Positions 1 to 6,329 of a stretch of 7,138 nucleotides of DNA are shown here, one piece after another (the first letter of the stretch is position 1; the number at the start of each line of letters is the position of its first letter). The DNA is from an uncultured Gammaproteobacteria bacterium (lineage in GTDB: Bacteria; Pseudomonadota; Gammaproteobacteria; Pseudomonadales; Azotimanducaceae_A): NCBI GenBank assembly GCA_913041025.1, contig CAJWGQ010000150.1, positions 1 through 7,138 of the forward strand, read 5' to 3'. Below the pieces are notes generated by a model, which worked only from the letters and a program-made list of their open reading frames with translations, did not search any database and was not told the origin of the DNA. Made by a program: the position numbers and the translations under genes.

Positions 1-315
1 CACATTAACATGAAGGCGCGTGTTGTCTTGTGCGGCGGTATCTCCGCATATAATGCGACGGAGCCAGTACCAGGCCCGTCTAATCTGATGAACCTGGTTG
101 TTATGCGAGCGCGTATGGAGGGTTTCATCATTCTTGATTACATGGACAAAGCCAGTATTGCCGTTGGAGAGCTGCTGGGCTGGATCAAGGAGGACAAGTT
201 AAAGTTTCAGATTGATTTGCAAGAAGGTTTTGAAAACATACCGGATACGTTGAATCGTTTGTTTACTGGTAAAAATATGGGTAAGCAATTGCTGAAAATC
301 TCCGATCCCAATTAG
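1..315 (+). CDS. NADP-dependent MDR oxidoreductase, C-terminal fragment
   Basis: This is the last 104 codons of a gene that begins before the window; the frame is open from base 1 (His-Ile-Asn-Met...) to the TAG at 313-315. The run RVVLCGGISAYN, then PVPGPSNLMNL, RARMEGFIILDY and a terminal GKNMGKQLLK is the typical C-terminal end of the zinc-independent medium-chain reductase family COG2130 (curcumin reductase CurA, prostaglandin/leukotriene reductase). Known members use NADPH to reduce the C=C bond of alpha,beta-unsaturated carbonyls in the cytoplasm. The N-terminal catalytic domain and the nucleotide-binding motif lie outside the window, so the exact substrate cannot be judged. The ATG at 10 is an internal methionine, not the start. 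The next gene begins 5 bp after the stop, which suggests an operon with the lipoprotein and GST genes. Confidence 0.9.
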   Translation, partial: HINMKARVVLCGGISAYNATEPVPGPSNLMNLVVMRARMEGFIILDYMDKASIAVGELLGWIKEDKLKFQIDLQEGFENIPDTLNRLFTGKNMGKQLLKISDPN

Positions 316-320
316 TTTGT

Positions 321-623
321 ATGGCGAGGTTTAGTAGAGGATTTCTTTCCGCGCGAAGGGTTATTTGTCGGTCTCGAAAAATCGTATTGCGGAAATATTT
401 ATCGAACCATTTGGTCACTTTGATGGTGATACTTCTTTTTGCAAGCTGCGGTAAAAGTGACCTAGAAGACTGCGTCGATGCTCAGATGAAGTTGAATGAA
501 CACAATTTAATCAACAATTTGGGCGTGAAATGGGAGAGTGAACAAAAAGCGCGGCGTTCATACAAGGCCGCTTGTGCGAATATGTTGAGGTTCAACGGTG
601 CGGAAAAACTTGAAGAAAATTAA
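321..623 (+). CDS. small probable lipoprotein, function unknown
   Basis: I do not recognise a family. The frame ends in TAA at 621-623. It contains a hydrophobic stretch LVTLMVILLFASC, in which Cys43 (numbering from the ATG at 321) fits a lipobox, so the mature product would be a lipid-anchored peptide of about 58 residues starting CGKSDLEDC. Further cysteines follow at about residues 51 and 84, perhaps a disulfide. The start is uncertain. ATG 321 gives an unusually long, very basic leader of about 30 residues. TTG 387 gives a textbook 20-residue signal (L-RKYLSNHLV...), and ATG 423 leaves too short a signal. None has a clear Shine-Dalgarno sequence. The gene sits 5 bp after the oxidoreductase stop and overlaps the GST start by 26 bp, which suggests translational coupling. 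It may be a lineage-specific outer-membrane lipoprotein. Confidence 0.55.
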   Translation: MARFSRGFLSARRVICRSRKIVLRKYLSNHLVTLMVILLFASCGKSDLEDCVDAQMKLNEHNLINNLGVKWESEQKARRSYKAACANMLRFNGAEKLEEN

Positions 624-1209
624 GATCTTTGGCTCCGGCACTAATCGATCGGCTAGGCCTATTTGGACCGCCAACGAATTGGGGCTGAAATATGAACTGG
701 TTACCAGTGAAGTGTTAGCTGAAAGCCGGGAATTGAGGTCCTTGCATCCCCAACATAAAATACCTTCGGCTGTAATAGGTGACCTGAAGATTTTCGAATC
801 GTCTGCTATCTGTGAGTACCTTTGTGATAGTTTGCCAGGAAACAATTTGCTGGCTCCGAGTGGTAGAAAAGAGCGTGTTTTACATTCTCAGTGGGTCTCT
901 TTTAGTCAATCTGAAGTCGAAGCTTATTTGTGGCATAACTTTTTATTGAAAAGATCTGAAAAAGGAATTGAGTCTTTTGAGGAAATCCTTGAAATGAATC
1001 ACCATATGGCTTCAGAGGGTTTGCGCGTTTTGAACGAACATTTAGAACGATCCGAATACTTGTGCGGAGTTCACTTTAGCTTGGCCGACATAATAGTAGG
1101 TTGGACTATAAACTGGGCTAGAAGAGGTTCTTTGATATCTTCCTTCGAACATCTCAACAAGTACCTAGATAAACTTTTTGAGCGTTCTCATTGTGTTCTG
1201 GCTCGTTGA
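598..1209 (+). CDS. glutathione S-transferase family protein
   Basis: 203 residues, the usual length for a bacterial cytosolic GST. The N-terminal thioredoxin-like domain (about 6-80) starts IKIFGSGTNRSARPIW, where Ser13 or Ser18 is the likely thiol-activating position. It carries the cis-proline in KIPS (Pro56) and the gamma-glutamyl-binding Glu67-Ser68 in FESSAICEYL. The all-helical C-terminal domain (about 90-200) has the N-capping box Ser161-Leu-Ala-Asp164. Family members conjugate glutathione to electrophiles or use it as a cofactor for isomerisation, dehalogenation or peroxide reduction; which reaction applies here cannot be read. The start is GTG at 598, supported by GAGG at 587-590 with a 7-base spacer; TTG 610 lacks such a site. 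The last helix stops soon after FERSHCVLAR, slightly shorter than many relatives. It is probably co-transcribed with the two genes upstream, and a reductase plus a GST suggests handling of reactive carbonyl or aromatic compounds (inference). Confidence 0.88.
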   Translation: MRKNLKKIKIFGSGTNRSARPIWTANELGLKYELVTSEVLAESRELRSLHPQHKIPSAVIGDLKIFESSAICEYLCDSLPGNNLLAPSGRKERVLHSQWVSFSQSEVEAYLWHNFLLKRSEKGIESFEEILEMNHHMASEGLRVLNEHLERSEYLCGVHFSLADIIVGWTINWARRGSLISSFEHLNKYLDKLFERSHCVLAR

Positions 1210-1282
1210 TGCGGCTGCTCTCTAATCTCTTCTGGGTACTCCTTAATTGGAGGTAAAAAACTATCTACTCCAAAGAGCCCTT

Positions 1283-1978
1283 TCAATTTAAGAAGAAGAT
1301 TAAAACGGTTGTTAGCAAAAACAGGGGTAACCACTTCAGTATTTTCAACAATTTAACGGCTCTTTTAATTTCTTTTCCCTCGTTTACCCATGGATAGGGA
1401 GTTGCCGGTACTGGTAAATCTAAAAATTCACAGAGAGGTTCCCATCCGTCCTGCGGTTGATGAACCAACAACCTGTCAGATGGAATATTCTGCTTCACCT
1501 CTGCGATCCGTCTATTAAAAAACTCGATCGCAAACGTTTTGTCTTCAAAGCGTCCCTCGAGCTCGTTGGCCCAAATGGTTTGTTCCACCATCTGAACCCA
1601 TTTTTTAGCTGGAGGAACAAAAAACTTTAACCACCCTGGCACGTTAGGAGCGACGGTATAGATAGTCTCGCTAACACTCTGATACCAGGCTTCGGGGTCT
1701 CTAATCCCCATGACAATTTTGGCATCAGGGAATTCTTCGGACAGCTCTTTGTAGTAAGCTGCGGCTGGCCAGTCGACAGCAGCCTCAAATTTGTCGAAAA
1801 CTAGTTTCCAGTTGACCTTTTCGCCCTTTGATGCCCGCAAGAACCAATCGATCTGTTTAGGGTCGATTCCAACCTCTTTCATGTGATGGCAAGGATTGAA
1901 GCCAAGTTGCTCCAAGGCTGTTTTTAGCGAAAGAGTGCCTGTCCTGCCCAAACCAGAACCTATAACTTTTAGCGCCAT
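1283..1978 (-). CDS. sulfotransferase family protein with C-terminal membrane anchor
   Basis: 231 residues, resembling the Sulfotransfer_4 type of P-loop sulfotransferase-like proteins. Residues 7-19 (GSGLGRTGTLSLK) form the 5'-phosphosulfate-binding loop that contacts PAPS. IVMGIRDPEAWYQSVSET (88-105) supplies the 3'-phosphate-binding pair Arg93 and Ser101. HHM (31-33) and DWPAAAYY (69-76) match conserved pocket segments of this family. Known sulfotransferases move sulfate from PAPS to hydroxyl or amine groups, but most bacterial members of this subfamily have no known acceptor. Residues about 213-230 (LPLFLLTTVLIFFLN) form one hydrophobic helix after a basic stretch, so the enzyme is probably tail-anchored in the inner membrane facing the cytoplasm. 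The start ATG at 1976-1978 has AGGAGA (plus-strand 1985-1990) 6 bases upstream. The gene is divergent from the TonB receptor and convergent with the GST. Automatic pipelines sometimes mislabel this family as an epimerase because of the glycine-rich start. Confidence 0.85.
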   Translation of the reverse strand: MALKVIGSGLGRTGTLSLKTALEQLGFNPCHHMKEVGIDPKQIDWFLRASKGEKVNWKLVFDKFEAAVDWPAAAYYKELSEEFPDAKIVMGIRDPEAWYQSVSETIYTVAPNVPGWLKFFVPPAKKWVQMVEQTIWANELEGRFEDKTFAIEFFNRRIAEVKQNIPSDRLLVHQPQDGWEPLCEFLDLPVPATPYPWVNEGKEIKRAVKLLKILKWLPLFLLTTVLIFFLN

Positions 1979-2223
1979 AAAAAGTCTCCTGAGAAGAAAG
2001 TTTGTTAACTAAATTTATCTAAGGCAACTGCTGAACATACAGTTAACTATTATTTTTTAGCGATTACTAAACAAATATGAAATCTACAGATTAATTTCGC
2101 ATTCTTCAGATGGACTATCTTTAAGGAATAATAATGTTTTATAGTTTAAGACCAAATTGGAAAACATGAGAGGCAAATAAAAATACCTCGATACTTAAAA
2201 TAATAATAACTAAGGGGAAACAA
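1979..2223. promoter_or_regulatory. divergent control region between sulfotransferase and TonB receptor genes
   Basis: This 245-bp AT-rich spacer must hold the promoters of both flanking genes. Two GTTAAC boxes lie at 2004-2009 and 2042-2047, centres 38 bp apart; the second is part of an 8-bp palindrome AGTTAACT (2041-2048). An AACTG/CAGTT inverted repeat (2026-2030 and 2040-2044) lies between and overlaps the second box. A CCAA-A-TTGG palindrome is at 2152-2160. The receptor's ribosome-binding site is AAGGGGA at 2212-2218. No convincing -35/-10 pair stands out for either direction; TAGATA on the minus strand near 2015-2020 is a weak -10 candidate for the sulfotransferase gene. Confidence 0.45.
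2134..2169 (+). other. possible 11-codon leader ORF upstream of TonB receptor
   Basis: ATG at 2134-2136 opens a frame MFYSLRPNWKT ending at TGA 2167-2169. It is preceded by AAGGA at 2123-2127 with a 6-base spacer, as good a ribosome-binding site as those of the real genes here. Its stop overlaps another ATG (2166-2168) that closes after four codons. The stop is 54 bases before the receptor start. It could be a translated leader peptide, or chance. It has no recognisable run of regulatory codons. Confidence 0.22.
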
Positions 2224-4644
2224 ATGTATGACCTAAAAAAGTCAGTTGTTGCGGGTTTAACCATTCTATCGAGTTTTGGTTTAATAAAAGAAGCTTTCTC
2301 GGAAGTCGCGGACTCCGAACCGAGAAGGGTTATAGAAGAAATCGTGATCACCGCTGAACGCAGAGAGTCCTTCGTTCAGAGCACTCCTGTGGCAGTTACG
2401 GCTCTTAGTGCAGAAGACCGGGAAGAGCTGGGTTTAAGAAACATCCAGCAAATTGCCCAATTCACGCCGGGTGTAAGTTATCAGTCAAGCCCCAACCGCT
2501 TCACTATTAGAGGCATTGGGAGACAGACTAATGCTCTGGGTAGTGATCCTGGTGTCGCTACCTACTACGATGGGACTTACACTTCAGAAACTGCAGCGAT
2601 CGGGCAGATACCTCTTTTTGTTGAGAGAACAGAAATATTGCGAGGTCCGCAGGGAACTTTGTTTGGCAGAAACGCGGTGGGTGGCCTGGTAAACGTGATC
2701 TCACGACGGCCAGAGGATGAGTTTGGCGCGGACTTTCAGGCTAGCACCAACGATTATGGCTTAGCCTTTTTTGCAACCTCTATAACCGGACCCGTTGCCG
2801 GCTTTGAAAACGTGAGCTATCGGTTAAATGCCTGGTCGAGCGACCAATCTGAAGGCTTTCAAGAAAACGAAGGTCCTGGTCCGGATGCGGGTTCCAGTGA
2901 GTCTTCTTTTGTGGAGCTCCAGATAGAAGCTGATCTCTCGGATCGACTCTACGCTTGGTTGAGGCACAACATGACGACCTGGGATTTTGTTCCGAACACC
3001 ACTGCCATGCGTGCTCCGTATTCATCAACGGTCTTTCAGGGCGCATTAGCCCCCTTTAGCCAATATGGTCTCACGGATAATCCGAGCGTAGCGGATAACA
3101 GAAAAGTCAGGGCTAACTATGCAGGCTTAAACGATCTCAACAATACCTATCAAACTACTCTGAATCTGATTTATGCCTTCGACAACATGGATATCAAATA
3201 CATTGGGTCATATGCTCAGTACGACTGGATATACACAGCTGATGGTGATGGTACGGATCAGCTTGGTTTTGATTATCCGCTGATAGACCCGGCATCAGGA
3301 TTTCAATACGGATCCATTCCGGTTTCCACTGACTATGTGCTCGATATCGAGGAAGTGAAACGTTATATCAGTCATGAACTGCAAGTGCTCACTTCTAATG
3401 AGAATAGGATTCAGTTCGTAGGGGGCATCTACTTCTATGAAGAAGAAATCACCCAACCTTACGATGTCAGGCTTCCCAATGAGCCGGCACTTCAATTTCC
3501 TCTGAGTCTGGCTACCTTCATGCCCGTAAATCCCAATCCAGGCGGAACGGTTTATCGTCAACTTGGTAATGTTGAATCAGAACAGTTTGCGATTTATGGT
3601 CAAGTGGATATTGAAGCTACTGACAAACTAAACGTAACCGCAGGTCTACGTTATTCGAAAGATGAAAAGCTCGGTTATGAGGAGCAAAGATTAGTGTTAT
3701 ATAACCCATCCTTGGCACCCGGTATGTCTTTTGATGTCTCTCTAAATGGTAATGGACCGGTTACCAGGGGCGGGTTAGAAAAGGATTGGAGCGCCGTTTC
3801 AGGAAAACTGGGCTTTGATTATGAGTTAGGTGCCGATTCGATGATCTACGGGAGTATCTCTAAAGGTTACAAGAGTGGGGGAATGAACTTGGGAGGCCTT
3901 GAAGGTTACGATCCAACTCAACCTAGCGGTGTCAGTGCAACTAATACGCCTTTTGTGGAAGAGGAGTCTGTTTGGGCATACGAAGCAGGCTGGAAAAATA
4001 GCATGTTAGACAATCAATTGAGATTGAACTTGGCTGCTTTCTACTATGATTACGAAGACATGCAGGCCCCGATAAATTACAGAGACAGTAATGACATAAC
4101 GCTGACCGACTTTGTTAATATTCCTGAGGCAACCAGTTTGGGATTTGAAGTGGAGGCACTCTGGTTGGTTTCAGATAGTCTGCAGTTGATCGCGAACTAT
4201 AGCTATCTGGATACGGAACTATCGGAGTCTCTTATACTAGTCGATACAGCGCTTTTGGTACCTGAAGAAGTTAACGTGGAAGGTAACGCGCTGCCTAAGG
4301 CCCCCGAAAATAAGGTAACGATAGCAGCCAGCTACTATTTAGACACGGACGTGGGCACCTTTACTTTCTCAGCTAATTGGAACCATATTTCTGAGCAATA
4401 CACCGGTTTTTTTGAAAGGGAGTTATATAACGTTGGGTCCTTTTCGACGGCGGGAGCCAGAATTATTTTCGACAATTTGGATGAAAGCTTGAGGATGATT
4501 TTGAGTGTTTCCAACATCACCGACGAAGATGCTCCAATAAACAGTCTCGGGTTTGCTGGAATCTTCAATAATTTCGCTAGGACCGAAACACCTGGGCTGC
4601 CTAGGATAGTTAGTTTTGAGTTAACTAAAAAGTTCGGAATGTAA
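2224..4644 (+). CDS. TonB-dependent outer-membrane receptor
   Basis: 806 residues, normal for the family. A signal peptide (about 1-26, KKSVVAGLTILSSFGLIKEAFS) leads to a TonB box at 38-44 (EEIVITA). The plug domain (about 48-165) shows the conserved elements FTPGV (80-84), the IRGIGR motif (95-100), YYDG (114-117) and RGPQGTLFGRNAVGG (140-154), followed by VNVISRRP. The rest is alternating-strand 22-stranded barrel, with SKGYKSGG-type and NITDEDAP-type segments near the end typical of the catabolic receptors of marine and sphingomonad bacteria. Such receptors import large or scarce substrates (siderophores, cobalamin, glycans, lipids, aromatics) with energy from TonB-ExbB-ExbD. The sequence does not name the ligand, and no SusD, siderophore or cobalamin gene is nearby. 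It ends FELTKKFGM, so the usual terminal aromatic is third from the end (Phe804). The start is well supported by AAGGGGA at 2212-2218. A strong hairpin follows at 4652-4684. Confidence 0.95.
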   Translation: MYDLKKSVVAGLTILSSFGLIKEAFSEVADSEPRRVIEEIVITAERRESFVQSTPVAVTALSAEDREELGLRNIQQIAQFTPGVSYQSSPNRFTIRGIGRQTNALGSDPGVATYYDGTYTSETAAIGQIPLFVERTEILRGPQGTLFGRNAVGGLVNVISRRPEDEFGADFQASTNDYGLAFFATSITGPVAGFENVSYRLNAWSSDQSEGFQENEGPGPDAGSSESSFVELQIEADLSDRLYAWLRHNMTTWDFVPNTTAMRAPYSSTVFQGALAPFSQYGLTDNPSVADNRKVRANYAGLNDLNNTYQTTLNLIYAFDNMDIKYIGSYAQYDWIYTADGDGTDQLGFDYPLIDPASGFQYGSIPVSTDYVLDIEEVKRYISHELQVLTSNENRIQFVGGIYFYEEEITQPYDVRLPNEPALQFPLSLATFMPVNPNPGGTVYRQLGNVESEQFAIYGQVDIEATDKLNVTAGLRYSKDEKLGYEEQRLVLYNPSLAPGMSFDVSLNGNGPVTRGGLEKDWSAVSGKLGFDYELGADSMIYGSISKGYKSGGMNLGGLEGYDPTQPSGVSATNTPFVEEESVWAYEAGWKNSMLDNQLRLNLAAFYYDYEDMQAPINYRDSNDITLTDFVNIPEATSLGFEVEALWLVSDSLQLIANYSYLDTELSESLILVDTALLVPEEVNVEGNALPKAPENKVTIAASYYLDTDVGTFTFSANWNHISEQYTGFFERELYNVGSFSTAGARIIFDNLDESLRMILSVSNITDEDAPINSLGFAGIFNNFARTETPGLPRIVSFELTKKFGM

Positions 4645-4651
4645 TCGAGAC

Positions 4652-4684
4652 AAGAGAGGAGGAGTTATTGCTCTTTCCTCTCTT
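4652..4684. terminator. hairpin between convergent TonB receptor and exported-protein genes
   Basis: AAGAGAGGA (4652-4660) pairs perfectly with TCCTCTCTT (4676-4684). Inside it GAG (4662-4664) pairs with CTC (4671-4673) around a TTATTG loop, giving about 12 base pairs with a small internal bulge. It starts 8 bases after the receptor stop and ends 29 bases before the end of the opposite gene, so it could serve both. Neither side has a clear T run, so it may act as a weak bidirectional terminator or as a 3'-end stabiliser. Confidence 0.6.
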
Positions 4685-4713
4685 CTCACCCTTGTTGATT
4701 GCTAGCCGGTATA

Positions 4714-5133
4714 CTAGTTAGCGGTTCTTCTTTGGCTAACCTGCCAGATTTCGCGTGCGCTGCAGTCTAGGATGTCCTCATAAGTAGCGAATAGCGCACT
4801 TCCACCCTCGCTCCCAAAAAACTCATCCATGGTCTGTCCCATAGCGGTTAATGATGGAAAGCCAAAAGTGAGCACGACGTCAGCTCTGTCTAAATCACTC
4901 GCAAAATTAGGTACCCAGATAAAGGAACTTACTCTGCTGTTAGTCATGCTGTTAGCGAAAGCGTTAAAATCTTCGTACCAGGCATCCAAATCCTTCATAG
5001 ATTTTCCGTCGTTGAATGAGCAAGTCCAAATCTCGACCGGCCTTTGCTCTGCAGGCGCATGATCATCAGCCACGACCGCAGTCGAAATCGTTATCCCGCA
5101 GATAAATGCCAGTAAAATTGTTTTTATATTCAT
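4714..5133 (-). CDS. small exported protein, dimeric alpha/beta-barrel-like, function unknown
   Basis: 139 residues with a clear signal peptide (MNIKTILLAFICGITISTAVVA, cleavage after Ala22 before DDHAPA), so the product is exported, probably to the periplasm. The mature part starts VEIWTCSFNDGKSMKDLDAW, then a helix, SSFIWVPNF, a strand with VVLTFGFPS, a second helix and a closing DILDCSAREIWQV. This beta-alpha-beta pattern fits a ferredoxin-like/dimeric alpha-beta barrel domain (inference; no catalytic motif). Cys38 and Cys124 lie at the two ends of the domain and could form a disulfide. The segment PN...VV...FPSLTAMGQTMD resembles PD...VMVAMQTASPARLGAALD in the exported protein at 6398-7090, so the two are probably paralogues. 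The start has AAAGGA (plus-strand 5142-5147) with an 8-base spacer. It is divergent from the radical SAM gene and convergent with the TonB receptor. Confidence 0.82.
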   Translation of the reverse strand: MNIKTILLAFICGITISTAVVADDHAPAEQRPVEIWTCSFNDGKSMKDLDAWYEDFNAFANSMTNSRVSSFIWVPNFASDLDRADVVLTFGFPSLTAMGQTMDEFFGSEGGSALFATYEDILDCSAREIWQVSQRRTAN

Positions 5134-5318
5134 AACTTAAGTCCTTTAGGTTTTTTTTATAGGTAAATCGAACTTTGTTATCGTAACCATTTGATTGGAA
5201 TATAAAAAATTATTTTTCCAGTTGCGATGCCTTATAGGCCAGCATTCAAGGTCTTAAAGCACCAATAAGCTTTGATTGGCTCTGATAGAATAGCGGGATT
5301 AGATCGAGGATAAACCAA
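5134..5318. promoter_or_regulatory. divergent control region of exported protein and radical SAM genes
   Basis: 185 bp, AT-rich. The 9-mer TTTGATTGG occurs twice, at 5190-5198 and 5271-5279. The right copy forms an inverted repeat CCAAT-N8-ATTGG (5262-5279) and the left copy forms CCA-N6-TGG (5187-5198). The minus-strand reading of 5156-5161 is TATAAA, a possible -10 for the exported-protein gene with a weak -35. I found no credible small peptide gene; a 13-codon frame at 5227 has no ribosome-binding site. Confidence 0.45.
5283..5310 (+). promoter_or_regulatory. extended -10 promoter and ribosome-binding site of radical SAM gene
   Basis: TGATAGAAT at 5283-5291 is a TGN extension followed by a five-of-six match to TATAAT, with no good -35, as expected for an extended -10 promoter. 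Transcription would start near 5298. CGAGGA at 5305-5310 then lies 8 bases before the TTG at 5319, which supports that rare start codon. The CCAAT-N8-ATTGG repeat (5262-5279) covers the -35 position, so it is well placed as an operator or activator site. Confidence 0.5.
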
Positions 5319-6272
5319 TTGACGATTTCACTGTCAAATTTAGATACTGATTTGAAATTTAGAGACCCTTTCGTTACTCAAGATGGTAGCCAAAGGGCTC
5401 ACGTGAGTATGAAAAAGCTTGGGACCCTTTGGTTCAATACGGGAACGCTGTGTAATCTCGCATGTGAGAATTGTTACATCGAATCGACGCCGAGGAACGA
5501 CCGTCTTTCATATCTCAGACTGGACGAGGTGGAGCCCTATCTAGAAGAAATTGCCAGAGAAGGACATCAAACCGATGAGATAGGCTTAACCGGCGGCGAA
5601 CCATTCATGAATCCCGACATACTCGAAATTATTCGATCTGTTCTTGAACGGGGGTTTTCAAGTTTGGTATTGACCAATGGCATGAGGCCTATGATGAGAC
5701 CCGCTATTCGATCGGGATTACTCAAGCTCAACACTGAATTTAGCGATAAACTCACGGTTCGGGTATCTGTTGATCATTTTGATCAAGTCATCCACGAGAA
5801 AGAGCGGGGTTTGGGTTCTTGGGCGCCTATGGTGAAAGGTCTTCGGTGGTTGTCGGATAACAACTTTCAAATCGCCGTCGCAGGTCGAACCCAGTGTAAG
5901 GAAACAGAGGAAGAGTTGAGAGAGGGGTTCTCACTGTTTTTCAAAAAGAACGAAATAAGCATCGATGCATGGAATCTGAAGGAGCTTACTCTCTTTCCAG
6001 AGATGGACGAAGGTTCCAACGTGCCAGAAATAACCACTGAATGCTGGAATCTTTTGGGAGTCTCACCAGACGATATGATGTGTGCTTCGTCGCGAATGGT
6101 CGTCAAGCACAAGGGCGACCAAAAACCCTCTGTCATGGCGTGCACGCTTCTCGCTTATGATAAAAGTTTCAATCTCGGCACTACTTTGGTGGAAGCCTCA
6201 AAAAGCGTTCAGCTAAATCACCCTCATTGTGCAAAATTTTGTGTGCTAGGGGGAGGTAAATGTAGTGGTTAG
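5319..6272 (+). CDS. radical SAM protein with Cys-rich C-terminus, substrate unknown
   Basis: 317 residues. TLCNLACENCYIES holds the radical SAM CX3CX2C motif (Cys45, Cys49, Cys52), which binds the [4Fe-4S] cluster that splits S-adenosylmethionine. LTGGEPFMN (90-98) is the SAM-binding GGEP motif, and the VLTNG and VRVSVDHFD strands complete the partial TIM barrel. The C-terminus adds Cys242, Cys255, Cys275 and then HPHCAKFCVLGGGKCSG with Cys304, Cys308 and Cys315. This suggests an auxiliary Fe-S cluster like those of SPASM/twitch enzymes, but with different spacing (inference). I do not recognise a characterised family. The enzyme is cytoplasmic (no signal). The start is TTG with CGAGGA 8 bases upstream, and an in-frame stop at 5286-5288 excludes a longer N-terminus. 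It is monocistronic, flanked by two exported-protein genes on the other strand. No precursor peptide or carrier gene is visible beside it. Confidence 0.88.
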   Translation: MTISLSNLDTDLKFRDPFVTQDGSQRAHVSMKKLGTLWFNTGTLCNLACENCYIESTPRNDRLSYLRLDEVEPYLEEIAREGHQTDEIGLTGGEPFMNPDILEIIRSVLERGFSSLVLTNGMRPMMRPAIRSGLLKLNTEFSDKLTVRVSVDHFDQVIHEKERGLGSWAPMVKGLRWLSDNNFQIAVAGRTQCKETEEELREGFSLFFKKNEISIDAWNLKELTLFPEMDEGSNVPEITTECWNLLGVSPDDMMCASSRMVVKHKGDQKPSVMACTLLAYDKSFNLGTTLVEASKSVQLNHPHCAKFCVLGGGKCSG

Positions 6273-6302
6273 GGCTAGAGGCTTAGTGTTCTTTCGTAAC
6301 TT

Positions 6303-6323
6303 GGTTCTACGAGAACCCGTAGA
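6303..6323. other. overlapping alternative hairpins after radical SAM gene
   Basis: GGTTCT (6303-6308) pairs with AGAACC (6312-6317) around ACG. Alternatively TCTACG (6306-6311) pairs with CGTAGA (6318-6323) around AGAACC. The two stems share bases and cannot form together. They lie 30 bases after the radical SAM stop and just before the stronger hairpin at 6330-6363. Their role is unknown. Confidence 0.4.
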
Positions 6324-6329
6324 TTAAAC

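Noticed and set aside
558..845. Minus-strand open frame over the start of the GST gene
   Set aside because: The opposite strand encodes clear GST motifs, and this frame has no recognisable protein features.
1237..1271. TACTCC ... GGAGGTA ... TACTCC, a possible terminator between GST and sulfotransferase genes
   Set aside because: The stems are only 4-6 bp with a bulge, and the A/T run lies in the loop or on the wrong side for either strand, so it is not a credible intrinsic terminator.
2780..3561. Antisense open frames inside the TonB receptor gene
   Set aside because: They lie opposite a strongly supported coding frame, lack ribosome-binding sites, and their translations have no domain character.
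5227..5268. 13-codon frame (MPYRPAFKVLKHQ) before the radical SAM gene, considered as a RiPP precursor
   Set aside because: It has no ribosome-binding site, is very short, lies upstream of the likely transcription start near 5298, and has no leader/core pattern.
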